Shown here: piece by piece, positions 24,424-31,651 of the stretch
Numbering within the stretch: the stretch's first letter is position 1
Layout: each line of letters opens with the position of its first letter
Assembly: GCF_903903185.1 (NCBI RefSeq)
Contig: NZ_CAIUXT010000062.1
Coordinates: 1 to 34,280 of the forward strand
Source: an uncultured Rhodoblastus sp.
Lineage (GTDB): Bacteria; Pseudomonadota; Alphaproteobacteria; Rhizobiales; Beijerinckiaceae
Reading direction: 5' to 3'
DNA: 34,280 bases
Program-made: the position numbers and the translations under genes
The notes under the pieces: generated by a model
What the model was told of the DNA's origin: nothing
What the model saw: the letters and a program-made list of their open reading frames with translations, nothing else
Database searches by the model: none

Positions 24424-24441
24424 AAGTGACAAATTTCACTT
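24424..24441. promoter_or_regulatory. Inverted repeat, possible operator
   Basis: AAGTGA-N6-TCACTT is a perfect 6+6 inverted repeat just upstream of the putative -35 box of the 73-residue gene. The arms could bind a dimeric regulator. It is not an FNR or FixK box (TTGAT-N4-ATCAA). Confidence 0.4.
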
Positions 24442-24447
24442 GTTATG

Positions 24448-24476
24448 TTGCACTGCGGCATTAGAATTGTTATAAC
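24448..24476 (+). promoter_or_regulatory. Putative promoter of the 73-residue gene
   Basis: TTGCAC (24448-24453) is followed after 17 bp by TATAAC (24471-24476), a good -10. The -10 lies inside the palindrome TGTTATAACA (24468-24477), which could also be an operator. The leader would be about 55 nt. Confidence 0.45.
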
Positions 24477-24538
24477 ATGTGCTGTAGCGGCGGTAAGCCG
24501 CTGGAGAGATGGATCGCCAACCCCCGAGGGAGGCCATC

Positions 24539-24760
24539 ATGCAAGCTGGTCAGAAGGTGCGCTTCAAGGAAGCTTCGCCACTCAGTCTGGATTTGAAAAT
24601 TCCGCGCGAGGCTCAGGGCGCGGTGCTCTGCCACTATCGTCTGCTGCGCGGCGACAACGACGCCCATCGGCTTGACGTGCGCTTCGGTCCTCAACTGGTG
24701 GTCTGGGGCGCGCCCGTAGATCAGTTCGAAACGATCGAGGAAGAGGTCGTCGCCAACTGA
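24539..24760 (+). CDS. Small conserved-looking hypothetical protein
   Basis: The 73-residue protein starts at ATG 24539, set by CGAGGGAGG upstream. It is acidic at the C-terminus (QFETIEEEVVAN) and has a hydrophobic, beta-like core (QGAVLCHYRLL, RLDVRFGPQLVVWGAPVDQF). It has no signal peptide or membrane segment, so it is probably cytoplasmic. I do not recognise the family. A promoter-like element and inverted repeats lie just upstream, suggesting its own regulation. Confidence 0.7.
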   Translation: MQAGQKVRFKEASPLSLDLKIPREAQGAVLCHYRLLRGDNDAHRLDVRFGPQLVVWGAPVDQFETIEEEVVAN

Positions 24761-24937
24761 TGGCGTGAACGATTTTTTGGCAAGCCCAAGCCCGGACATT
24801 GGGCGCCTCATGGTTTTCGCGCATAATCATTGATCTCCGGCGGAGTTGCCGGCTTCAGCCGCCTTTGCGGTTGCCCTGCATTCCCGCGCATCGTGCGAGG
24901 GGCCGCTTTCGTCGCCTGCTGAGGCGCCGGTTGCGGG

Positions 24938-25675
24938 TCACGGCGTATTGGGTGTGCAGACGACATAATTCGAGGACGGAATCGCGCCGCCCGGCGTCCA
25001 ACGGATCGCCGCGCTGGCGCCGTTGCGCGGCGACATATAGGTGGTCCTCGACAGGACATAGGTCGATCCGTTGCTCCAGTTGTTGTTCTGGAATCCGAAG
25101 CCCGGACTGAAGGCATAGGTCACGTCGGCGACGATCACGTAAGTGTCGGTGGTATTGCCGCTGGCGACCGTGGGCGGATAGGCGCCGACCGGCATCACGC
25201 CAGCGCCGTTCACGCCATTCAGCGACTGAAGCAGGGTCGGACATTGCCGCAAGGTCGGATTGGGTCCGGAACCGACGCTCCACAGCACCTTGGCGACGCA
25301 GCACTGGCTGTTGGACGCCGAGACATTGTCGAACACGATTTCCGAAATTGTCATGTTCGTCGTCCCGGCCAGCGGATAAAGCACCGCCGGGGCAGCGGCG
25401 AAAATATTGAGAATATCGGCGTCGGCGAGCACCGGGATCGACGCGCCCGGCGCCGGCAGCGTCTGCGCTGCCAGATCGGCGAGGGTCCGAGACAGCGTCT
25501 GCGTCTTGCGCCGCGCATCAAGCCCCTGGGCCAGCATGACGCCGCCGAAGTAAAGCGCCAGCATCATCGGCAGGATCAAGGCGAATTCGACGGCAGCCAT
25601 GCCGGATTCGCCGCGCCGAAGCCAGGCCCGCCAGCGAAGGTCCGGCCTTTTGCGAAGGGCGACGCGGAGGGTCAT
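24938..25675 (-). CDS. TadE/TadG-like pilus assembly protein
   Basis: The 245-residue protein has an N-terminal basic stretch, then GESGMAAVEFALILPMMLALYFGG (about residues 22-45), the TadE-like type IV pseudopilin segment with the conserved Glu after the processing site. The mature part of about 190 residues is Ser/Thr/Asn-rich, probably outside the cytoplasm, with cysteines (NSQCCVAKV, LRQCPTL). This is the minor-pseudopilin role in the Tad/Flp pilus. It overlaps the upstream TadE gene by 4 bp (ATGA at 25672-25675). It could be called TadF or TadG by position. Confidence 0.82.
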   Translation of the reverse strand: MTLRVALRKRPDLRWRAWLRRGESGMAAVEFALILPMMLALYFGGVMLAQGLDARRKTQTLSRTLADLAAQTLPAPGASIPVLADADILNIFAAAPAVLYPLAGTTNMTISEIVFDNVSASNSQCCVAKVLWSVGSGPNPTLRQCPTLLQSLNGVNGAGVMPVGAYPPTVASGNTTDTYVIVADVTYAFSPGFGFQNNNWSNGSTYVLSRTTYMSPRNGASAAIRWTPGGAIPSSNYVVCTPNTP

Positions 25676-26283
25676 GTCGGCTCATTTCTGAACACCGCGG
25701 TCGAGAAGATCGCGTGAACGAAACCGGCGCCGTGCGGATTGGCGTAAACCGAATTTGAAGACCCGTTGTAGAGGTTGGCCGCGCCATTGCCATGGGCGCC
25801 CGTGGCCACCAGAACGGAAAGATACACCGGCATCGGGTAGAAAGCCTGGAAAACCACGATGTAGCCGGGCTGGCCGAGATTCACATTGGTCGAGGGCGAG
25901 TTGTACCAGCCCCTGCCGATCGAACCGGACACGCTCGAAAAATTGCTCGTCGATGGATTATAGGCTTGAATGTTCAATGTCACCTTGCTGCAGTCGATGA
26001 ACGAAGGCAGCGCCGGGCAGAAGGAATTGGCCAGAAAGTTCGACGCCGTCGGAGTCGAATTGCCGGTAAAATTATTGATCAGCACCTTCCGCGCGACATT
26101 GTTGACCGCGTTGTCGAAGGCCGCATGGGTGAAAAGCACCAGAGCGGTTTCGAAAATCGCGCAGAGCAGCCCGAGAAACGGAATCGACACCATGGCGAAT
26201 TCCACCGCCGCCGCGCCGTTGCGGCTGCGGGCGAAACGCCCCAGCGCGCCGCGCCGCCTCGCGGATTGATCGGTTGAATTCAT
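25672..26283 (-). CDS. TadE-like minor pseudopilin
   Basis: The 203-residue protein shows RSRNGAAAVEFAMVSIPFLGLLCAIFETALVLF (about residues 20-52), the hallmark TadE signal: G-A-A-A-V-E-F then a hydrophobic helix. The rest is extracytoplasmic, with two cysteines about 12 residues apart (FCPALPSFIDCSK) and many Asn/Ser. TadE proteins are cleaved by the CpaA/TadV-type peptidase and are needed for Flp pilus assembly. Start ATG 26283 has GGGGAGG upstream. The gene sits between the pilus N-domain gene (31 bp) and the second TadE-like gene (4-bp overlap) in one operon. Confidence 0.87.
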   Translation of the reverse strand: MNSTDQSARRRGALGRFARSRNGAAAVEFAMVSIPFLGLLCAIFETALVLFTHAAFDNAVNNVARKVLINNFTGNSTPTASNFLANSFCPALPSFIDCSKVTLNIQAYNPSTSNFSSVSGSIGRGWYNSPSTNVNLGQPGYIVVFQAFYPMPVYLSVLVATGAHGNGAANLYNGSSNSVYANPHGAGFVHAIFSTAVFRNEPT

Positions 26284-26314
26284 CGCGCCTTGCCTCCCCT
26301 GCCCGCCACCGGAT

Positions 26315-26809
26315 CTATCGGGCGGCCGAAAACGCGCCGTGCTGGGCGACGGCGGCGGCGCGCTCCGAGGCGGTGGTTTTGGCGTCGGCGAGATCGATGG
26401 TCGGCAGGCACAGCGGCGCGCAAATGTAGCTTTCGCGATTGAGGCCGTTCTGGACCAGCAAATCGACTTTTTCGCCTCCCACCCGGACTGTCCATTCGCC
26501 GAGCAGATTGCCCTGGGCGTCGAGCGCGATCAGATTGGTTTCGCCAAAACTTTTTCCGGTGATGACGCCCATGCCGCTGTTCTTGAGCATGGTCACGTCG
26601 GCGATGCCCGGCTGGCCGATCACCAGAATCTGGGTGTGGTCGGGAATGCGCGCGACCCGCGCCTTGTCCACCGAAACCTGAAGCACATCGCCCGAAACCG
26701 CGAGGGCGCGAGAAGGCGCCAGGCCAGCGGCCAGCGCCAGGCCCGCCGCAAGCGCAAGGACCAGGGCCGGGAAAGAGCCGATCTTGGCTATCGCCGCCGG
26801 AAGTCGCAT
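26315..26809 (-). CDS. Stand-alone pilus/secretin N-terminal domain protein
   Basis: The 164-residue protein starts at ATG 26809, with GGAGAC upstream; an earlier ATG at 26857 lacks a ribosome site. A signal peptide is visible (LVLALAAGLALAAGLAPSRALA). Residues about 38-115 form the 'pilus formation protein N-terminal' domain (PF13629 type): VDKARVARIPDHTQILVIGQPGIADVTML, then GKSFGETNLIALDAQG. The same domain occurs at the front of CpaC in this window. Two cysteines follow (YICAPLCLPT). It lacks the secretin domain. The role may be to assist the outer-membrane secretin of the Tad machine; that is inference. It is the first gene of a minus-strand operon with the two TadE-like genes, divergent from flp. 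Confidence 0.8.
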   Translation of the reverse strand: MRLPAAIAKIGSFPALVLALAAGLALAAGLAPSRALAVSGDVLQVSVDKARVARIPDHTQILVIGQPGIADVTMLKNSGMGVITGKSFGETNLIALDAQGNLLGEWTVRVGGEKVDLLVQNGLNRESYICAPLCLPTIDLADAKTTASERAAAVAQHGAFSAAR

Positions 26810-26969
26810 GAACCCGTCTCCGCTCTCGCAAAGTCGCCAAGGCGACAGGAATTTCATCGGCTTTTTTCATGAGCCGATGATATTAAACGGGACATTGGTG
26901 AAAGATTGCTGAATTTCGCCCGCACCCCGCAATCAGAGTAAACATAATGCATCCGCGCACGAATAATGG

Positions 26970-26982
26970 TGACGTTACGTCA
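26970..26982. promoter_or_regulatory. TGACGT-T-ACGTCA palindrome
   Basis: A perfect 6+1+6 inverted repeat in an AT-rich spacer. ACGTCA or TGACGT half-sites recur at 28964-28969, 29079-29084 and 29114-29119, all in Tad-locus spacers. A shared regulator site is possible. Confidence 0.45.
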
Positions 26983-27260
26983 TATTATTCCGCCCAAACC
27001 TACGCATAAATTATCGCACCTTTATTTTAATTTTTTCAAAAAATTTTAATAATTATTTTTTATTCGATAAAAATATATTTCTACAAAATATATGTAATTT
27101 ATTGATTATATATCATATTTTCCATTTTATTTTATTACCTACGTAAGCGTGTGAGATCCGATATTGTTAAGATAATATATTCAATAACGTCGCTTATAAT
27201 TTAATGACGAGCTCTCGTTTTAACAATAATGCAAGCCTCGCCGACTATAATCCCCATCAT

Positions 27261-27287
27261 CGTCGCCGAGCTTCGCACAAGGCGACG
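27261..27287 (+). promoter_or_regulatory. Leader stem-loop of flp copy 1
   Basis: CGTCGCC (27261-27267) pairs with GGCGACG (27281-27287) around a 13-nt loop, ending 29 bases before the flp start. The same element precedes the second flp gene. Confidence 0.55.
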
Positions 27288-27316
27288 CCTTGATTCGATC
27301 CTGACTGGAGCAGACC

Positions 27317-27481
27317 ATGAAGTCGATTTTCACCCGTTTCCTCAAGGACCAGTCCGGCGCCACGGCCATTGAATATGGCCTCATCGCCGCGCTGATCTCG
27401 GTCGTAGCCATCACGACGCTGACCGCCGTGGGCAGCAAGCTCAACGACAAGTTCACCTCCGTCTCCGGCGGACTCAACTGA
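27317..27481 (+). CDS. flp: Flp/Fap-type pilin, copy 1
   Basis: The 54-residue protein has the Flp prepilin form: short basic leader MKSIFTRFLKDQSG, then A-T-A-I-E-Y-G-L with the conserved Glu-Tyr, and the hydrophobic helix IAALISVVAITTLTAVG. Cleavage by the CpaA peptidase is expected after the G of DQSG. It is the major structural subunit of the Tad pilus. Start ATG 27317 follows CTGGAGCAGACC. The second copy at 28084 differs at residues 10 (Lys/Arg), 44 (Asp/Val) and 49 (Val/Ile). Confidence 0.95.
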   Translation: MKSIFTRFLKDQSGATAIEYGLIAALISVVAITTLTAVGSKLNDKFTSVSGGLN

Positions 27482-28083
27482 AAGCTCTCGCGCCAAGCCG
27501 TTTGGTTTGCAAGGAAAACGACATCCGCTGTTCGCGCGAATGACGAAGGCCGCTTGCGCGCCGCCAGCTCGGCGAGAACGCGGGAAAGCCTCCGCGTCCT
27601 GCGCCCGGCGTCGCGTTTTGGGCGCCGACGGGAAGCCGCCGAAACAAGGCCGCAGGAGCAAGGCGTCCGCATCGTCCGCTAGAAGAGGGCGAAGGGCGCC
27701 AGCCCTGTGTCATCGAACCCGCCAGGGTGAAAAATGGCGCGTCGCGGGATGACCAACCCAAATGCTCTACGCCACCTTCCCCATGCGCGGACGATTCAAG
27801 TCACGATGAACACTTTTCCTGAGGCAGGAAAAAATTGCTTTTGCAACACCTTATAACTCCCTATGAGATTCAGTTAAATCGATAATTTTTTATTGTTTTG
27901 ATTACGCGCGTCAGCTTACGAACGTAATCATCACCAAATTGAAAATTTAACCTTATTTTTGCGCGCATAAATTTTGGTTTTTGTTTTAACAATAAAGCAA
28001 GCCTCCCTATCTATATTATTTTTTATCGTCGCCGAGCTTCGCAACAAGGCGACGCCTTAATCCGATCCAACCCGGAGCAGACC
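27482..28083. other. Spacer between the two flp genes
   Basis: No gene is supported in these 602 bp. The first part up to about 27555 resembles the sequence after the second flp (GAGGAAAACGAAATTCGCG-like and GTTCGCGCGAA blocks), so the duplication unit includes flanks. The middle is GC-rich without protein-like frames. From about 27830 it is AT-rich, with the inverted repeat GATTACG/CGTAATC at 27900-27929 and the second flp leader. Confidence 0.5.
28027..28054 (+). promoter_or_regulatory. Leader stem-loop of flp copy 2
   Basis: CGTCGCC (28027-28033) pairs with GGCGACG (28048-28054), with the loop one base longer than in copy 1. Confidence 0.55.
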
Positions 28084-28248
28084 ATGAAGTCGATTTTCAC
28101 CCGTTTCCTCAGGGACCAGTCCGGCGCCACGGCCATTGAATATGGCCTCATCGCCGCGCTGATCTCGGTCGTAGCCATCACGACGCTGACCGCCGTGGGC
28201 AGCAAGCTGAACGTCAAATTCACCTCCATCTCCGGCGGCCTCAACTGA
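28084..28248 (+). CDS. flp: Flp/Fap-type pilin, copy 2
   Basis: The 54-residue prepilin has the same form as copy 1: leader MKSIFTRFLRDQSG, ATAIEYGLIAALISVVAITT and tail KLNVKFTSISGGLN. Start ATG 28084 with CCGGAGCAGACC upstream, identical spacing to copy 1. Asp44 of copy 1 is Val here, a charge change in the exposed C-terminal part. A strong terminator follows at 28333, before cpaA. The two pilins may be alternative or mixed subunits. Confidence 0.95.
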   Translation: MKSIFTRFLRDQSGATAIEYGLIAALISVVAITTLTAVGSKLNVKFTSISGGLN

Positions 28249-28332
28249 ACGGTCTCGCGCACAGCCGTGGCGTTTTTTGAGGAAAACGAAATTCGCGGTT
28301 CGCGCGAAAGGCCAAGGCCCCGCCTCCCGGCC

Positions 28333-28360
28333 AAAGGCCCCGGACCCCTCCGGGGCCTTT
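28333..28360 (+). terminator. Strong hairpin after flp copy 2
   Basis: AAAGGCCCCGG and CCGGGGCCTTT form a perfect 11-bp stem around ACCCCT. The TTT is part of the stem and CCCC follows, so it is a compact terminator or attenuator. It would let pilin be made in excess over the cpaA gene downstream. Confidence 0.75.
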
Positions 28361-28419
28361 CCCCACGTTTTCCCTTGCCTTCCGGCGCGCGCCTGTCTCA
28401 GGCCCGCTCCGCTGTCTGG

Positions 28420-28935
28420 ATGGTCAGGCCCATGGATGCGCCGATGCTGTTGGTTTTTCCGGCCCTTATGGCCTATGCGGCCTTTTCCGACCTTTTCACC
28501 ATGACCATTTCCAACTGGATTTCGGTCCTCCTCGTCATCGCCTTCGTCGGCGCGGCGCTGCTCGTCGGAATGCCGGCAGCGCAGATCGGCCTGCATCTGG
28601 CCTGCGGCCTCGCCGTGCTGGCGCTGACCTTCGCGCTGTTCTGCTTCGGCTGGATCGGCGGCGGCGACGCCAAACTGGCGGCGACCACCGCCGTGTGGAT
28701 GGGCTTCGAACATCTCGCCGAATATGGCCTCGGCGCGGCGCTGATCGGCGGCGCCCTGACTTTGGCGATCCTGCAATTCCGCCGCTGGCCCCTGCCCGGA
28801 TGGGCGCGCGCGCGCGACTGGACGATGCGCCTGCACGACAAGGATAATGGCGTTCCCTATGGCATGGCTCTCGCCGCCGCCGGCCTCGCGCTCTATCCCG
28901 AAACGGGCCTGTTCCTGCGCGCGCTCGCCGCCTGA
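28420..28935 (+). CDS. cpaA: Prepilin peptidase CpaA
   Basis: The 171-residue polytopic membrane aspartyl protease cleaves Flp and TadE-like leaders. The first active aspartate is in AYAAFSDLFTMTISNWIS, the second in the GxGD-type motif IGGGDAKLAATTAVW. Several membrane helices lie between and after. The C-terminal NGVPYGMALAAAGLALYP is typical of CpaA/TadV. Start ATG 28420 or 28432; the second is closer to the family N-terminus. It lies after the flp terminator and before an AT-rich spacer of about 250 bp. Confidence 0.92.
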   Translation: MVRPMDAPMLLVFPALMAYAAFSDLFTMTISNWISVLLVIAFVGAALLVGMPAAQIGLHLACGLAVLALTFALFCFGWIGGGDAKLAATTAVWMGFEHLAEYGLGAALIGGALTLAILQFRRWPLPGWARARDWTMRLHDKDNGVPYGMALAAAGLALYPETGLFLRALAA

Positions 28936-29182
28936 GCGGTTCAGTCGAATACACTTTGTCGCTACGTCATGTAAAAATTATAATCAAAAATTTTTTATTC
29001 GAAATTTTATTTATTTAAAAATGATCTATAAGTTATTTATATTTATTTGATTCGGAAAATTTCAATATAAATTACCTTACGTCATCATTATAAATGATTC
29101 ATTAACCTTAATTTGACGTTTTGCTGTTTAATTTCAGCCGCAGCTGCTCACGGACGCATTCTCGCGCAACATCAAAACGCTC
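28936..29182. other. AT-rich spacer upstream of cpaB
   Basis: 247 bp with no gene. It contains ACGTCA half-sites at 28964-28969 and 29079-29084 and TGACGT at 29114-29119, the motif also found as a palindrome upstream of flp. A separate promoter for cpaB-cpaF is likely here. Confidence 0.5.
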
Positions 29183-29986
29183 ATGAAAAAATCCCGGGTC
29201 CTTTTTCTCGCCTTCGTCATCGCCTGCGGCGGCGCGGCGACCTTTCTGGTTCTCGACCGGCCGGAGCCGGCGACGCGCGTCGTTCAGGCGCCGCCGCCGC
29301 CCCCTCCGGAACAGGTGCTGGTAGCCGCCCATGACTTGAGTTTCGGCGTGGTGATCCAGCCGGGCGACGTCGTGTGGCAGAACTGGCCGAAGGACTCGCC
29401 GGTCCTTGGCATCCTCCGCAAGTCCGAGGCGCCCAACGCCATCGACGATGTGAAGGAATCGGTCTTGCGCGGCTCGTTCCTCGCCGGCGAGCCGATCCGC
29501 CGCGAAAAATTATTCAAGGGCGCCAATTCGGGTTTTCTGTCGGTGATTCTCGCGCCGGGCTTTCGCGCCGTCGCCATCGCCATCGATGGCGGCGGGGCGA
29601 CCACCGCCGGCAATTTCATCCTGCCCAACGACCGCGTCGATGTGATCCACATCTATCGCGATGACGACGCGGCCAGAACCGGCGCCGGCGACGCCTATGT
29701 CAGCGAAACCCTGGTCGCCAATGTCCGTGTGCTGGCGATCGGACAGAACGCCCAGGACAAGGGCGGCCAGCCCTTCGCCACCGGCTCGACCGCAACGCTC
29801 GAACTCGATCCCCGTCAGGCGGAAAAAGTGATTCTGGCGCAGCGCGTCGGCCAATTGTCGCTGGTCCTGCGCGCCTTGCAGGACGCAAAGCAGATCGGCG
29901 GCCCGGTCAGCCCGCAGCAGGAAAACCATGACCGCAGCGTCACCGTCGTGCGCGCCGGCGTCGCCAGCCAGTCGCGCGGCAAATGA
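29183..29986 (+). CDS. cpaB: Flp pilus assembly protein CpaB (RcpC-like)
   Basis: The 267-residue protein has an N-terminal membrane anchor (VLFLAFVIACGGAATFLVL), a Pro-rich linker (APPPPPPEQ), and a SAF-like domain (VLVAAHDLSFGVVIQPGDVVWQ-type start, with GSFLAGEPIRREKLF). The C-terminal RcpC-type domain includes AVAIAIDGGGATTAGNFILPNDRVDVI and VANVRVLAIGQNAQ. CpaB is thought to act in the periplasm near the secretin. It overlaps cpaC by 4 bp (ATGA, 29983-29986). Confidence 0.93.
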   Translation: MKKSRVLFLAFVIACGGAATFLVLDRPEPATRVVQAPPPPPPEQVLVAAHDLSFGVVIQPGDVVWQNWPKDSPVLGILRKSEAPNAIDDVKESVLRGSFLAGEPIRREKLFKGANSGFLSVILAPGFRAVAIAIDGGGATTAGNFILPNDRVDVIHIYRDDDAARTGAGDAYVSETLVANVRVLAIGQNAQDKGGQPFATGSTATLELDPRQAEKVILAQRVGQLSLVLRALQDAKQIGGPVSPQQENHDRSVTVVRAGVASQSRGK

Positions 29987-31509
29987 GCGGCGCGCCAGCC
30001 GCGCCGCGTGACGGCGCCCGCCCCGAAAATTCGCGCGTGGCGCCGCCGCGCATCTGGCGCCCCACGCATCGCCGGGCGCTCGCCGGGCTTTTCTCCTGGC
30101 TGGCCTGGGCTGCGCCATTCCCGCCGGGCGCGGCGCTTACCAGCAACGCCAATGCCGCCGAGTCCGACCTCCTCACGCTGCAAGGGGAAAACGCGCTGCG
30201 CCGCGTCACCATGGGCGTCGGCAAGTCGATGATCGTCGAACTGCCCGCCGAGGCCGGCGAAATTTTCGTCGGCAATCCCGCCATCGCCAACGCCGTCGTC
30301 CGCTCGGCTCGGAAAATCTACATCATCGGCCAGTCGGCCGGACAGACCACGATCTACGCCATGGATCGGCAGGGCAGGCGCATCGCCACGCTGGAACTGT
30401 CGATCGGCCGCGACATTGGGCAATTGCAGAACATCCTCCAGACCGCCCTGCCCCATTCGCGGATCTCGGCGCGCACGGTCAACGAATCGATCATCCTGAC
30501 CGGCGAGGTCGAGTCTCCCGGCGATATGCAGACCGCCGTCGATATCGCCAAGGGTTTCGCCGAAAGTGGCAAGAACGGGGTCGGCGCGGCGGCCGGACTG
30601 GTGGTCAACGCCATTACCATCAAGGGACGCGACCAGGTGATGATCAAGGTCACCATCGCCGAAATCCAGCGCAATATTTCCAAGCAACTCGGCATCAGTT
30701 CCTCGACGCTGGCCGGCAACTGGGGCGCCTTCACCCAGAACAATCCCTATTCGGTCAATGGCGGGCCGATGACCACCGGCGTGCTCAACACCGTGACCAA
30801 ATTCGGCGGCCCCTCGATGCTGACCCAGACTTTGCAGGCGTTCGAGCGCAGCGGCGTCGCGCGCACGCTGGCCGAACCGACCGTCACCGCCGTTTCCGGC
30901 GAGAGCGCCCACTTCACCGTCGGCGGCGAAGTGCCGATCTCCGGCGGCATGACCTGCACCGGCGGCTCCTCCGCCTCCTCCTGCGCCGCCGCCATCAACT
31001 ACAAAACCTATGGCGTGACGCTGAATTTCACCCCTGTCGTGCTCGCGTCGGGACGAATCTCGCTGCGCGTCGCCACCGAGGTCGCCGAAATCGATCCCGC
31101 CACCTCGGCCAATATCAATGGCGAGACCGTTCCCGGCTTTCGCACGCGCCGACACGACACCACCGTCGAATTGCCCACCGGCGGCTCCATCGCCACCGCC
31201 GGCCTGATCCAGTCCATGTCCACCCAGGCGATCAACGGCACGCCGGGCGCGATGAACCTGCCGATCCTCGGCGCGCTGTTTCGTTCGCGCGACTACCAGC
31301 GCCAGGAGACCGAACTGATGATCGTCGTCACGCCCTATATCGCCAAGGCGGTTCCCGCCAGCGCTCTCGCCCGGCCCGACGATAATTTCGCCGACGCTGC
31401 GGACCCGCAGGCCTGGCTGCTTGGCCGCGTCAACCGGCTTTATTCGACCACCGACAACCCCGAAGCCGCCCGCCATTTCAACGGCCGCGTCGGCTTCATT
31501 CACGACTGA
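29983..31509 (+). CDS. cpaC: Tad pilus secretin CpaC (RcpA-like)
   Basis: The 508-residue protein makes the outer-membrane channel. An N-terminal signal-like segment (LAGLFSWLAWAAPFPPGAAL) follows a long polar start. The pilus N-domain covers about residues 60-135 (VGKSMIVELPAEAGEIFVGNPAIANAVV). A BON-like part follows (ILTGEVESPGDMQTAVDIAK), then the secretin domain with ALERSG-type LQAFERSGVARTLAEPTVTAVSGESAHFTVGGEVPI and the end VELPTGGSIATAGLI...LPILGALFRSRDYQRQETELMIVVTPYI, written here in parts. Coupled to cpaB by a 4-bp overlap. The next gene, cpaD, lies 142 bp on, the gap holding an interspersed repeat. Confidence 0.95.
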   Translation: MSGAPAAPRDGARPENSRVAPPRIWRPTHRRALAGLFSWLAWAAPFPPGAALTSNANAAESDLLTLQGENALRRVTMGVGKSMIVELPAEAGEIFVGNPAIANAVVRSARKIYIIGQSAGQTTIYAMDRQGRRIATLELSIGRDIGQLQNILQTALPHSRISARTVNESIILTGEVESPGDMQTAVDIAKGFAESGKNGVGAAAGLVVNAITIKGRDQVMIKVTIAEIQRNISKQLGISSSTLAGNWGAFTQNNPYSVNGGPMTTGVLNTVTKFGGPSMLTQTLQAFERSGVARTLAEPTVTAVSGESAHFTVGGEVPISGGMTCTGGSSASSCAAAINYKTYGVTLNFTPVVLASGRISLRVATEVAEIDPATSANINGETVPGFRTRRHDTTVELPTGGSIATAGLIQSMSTQAINGTPGAMNLPILGALFRSRDYQRQETELMIVVTPYIAKAVPASALARPDDNFADAADPQAWLLGRVNRLYSTTDNPEAARHFNGRVGFIHD

Positions 31510-31512
31510 TTT

Positions 31513-31617
31513 TCTAGCGCCTTCAAGCGAAGCAAAACCCGGTCTATGTGAATAAAACGATTAAAAACAATAGACTAGAACCCAAAAAGCGATCAAGAAG
31601 GATCGCAAAAAGGGGTC
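31513..31617 (+). repeat. Interspersed palindromic repeat, copy A (cpaC-cpaD gap)
   Basis: TCTAGCGCC-TTCAAGCGAAG, then CCGGT, GTGAATAAAACG, AAAAACAATAGACTAGAACCC and a GCGATC/GATCGC hairpin. It aligns with the reverse complement of copy B at 33653-33755. The element resembles the short repeat I know from many Rhizobiales genomes (TTCAAGCGAAGTGG, CGGTTCGCGTGAAGAAAACGCG). Confidence 0.75.
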
Positions 31618-31651
31618 TGGCCGCCCGCCCCTCCTGAAACGGACAGCGAAA

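Larger units (their letters stand above)
26810..27316. other. Very AT-rich divergent control region of the Tad locus
   Basis: About 500 bp between the minus-strand tadE operon and the first flp gene. A spot count at 27061-27120 gives 7 G+C of 60. It holds the palindrome TGACGTTACGTCA (26970-26982), a TATAAT at 27195-27200 without a clear -35, and the flp leader stem-loop. No protein-coding gene is supported. Confidence 0.6.
27217..27555 (+). repeat. flp duplication unit, copy 1
   Basis: Matches about 27983-28313: shared GTTTTAACAATAA start, leader with CGTCGCC stem-loop, nearly identical flp gene, and similar 3' flank (TCTCGCGC and GTTCGCGCGAA). Boundaries are approximate. Confidence 0.7.
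27983..28313 (+). repeat. flp duplication unit, copy 2
   Basis: Direct copy of about 27217-27555, roughly 766 bp downstream. The flp coding parts are almost identical at the DNA level; the leaders diverge between GCAAGCCTC and the stem-loop. Confidence 0.7.

Noticed and set aside
26970..28970. CRISPR array in the AT-rich Tad spacers
   Set aside because: The repeated hexamers are few and irregularly spaced; there are no regular 25-40-bp repeats.
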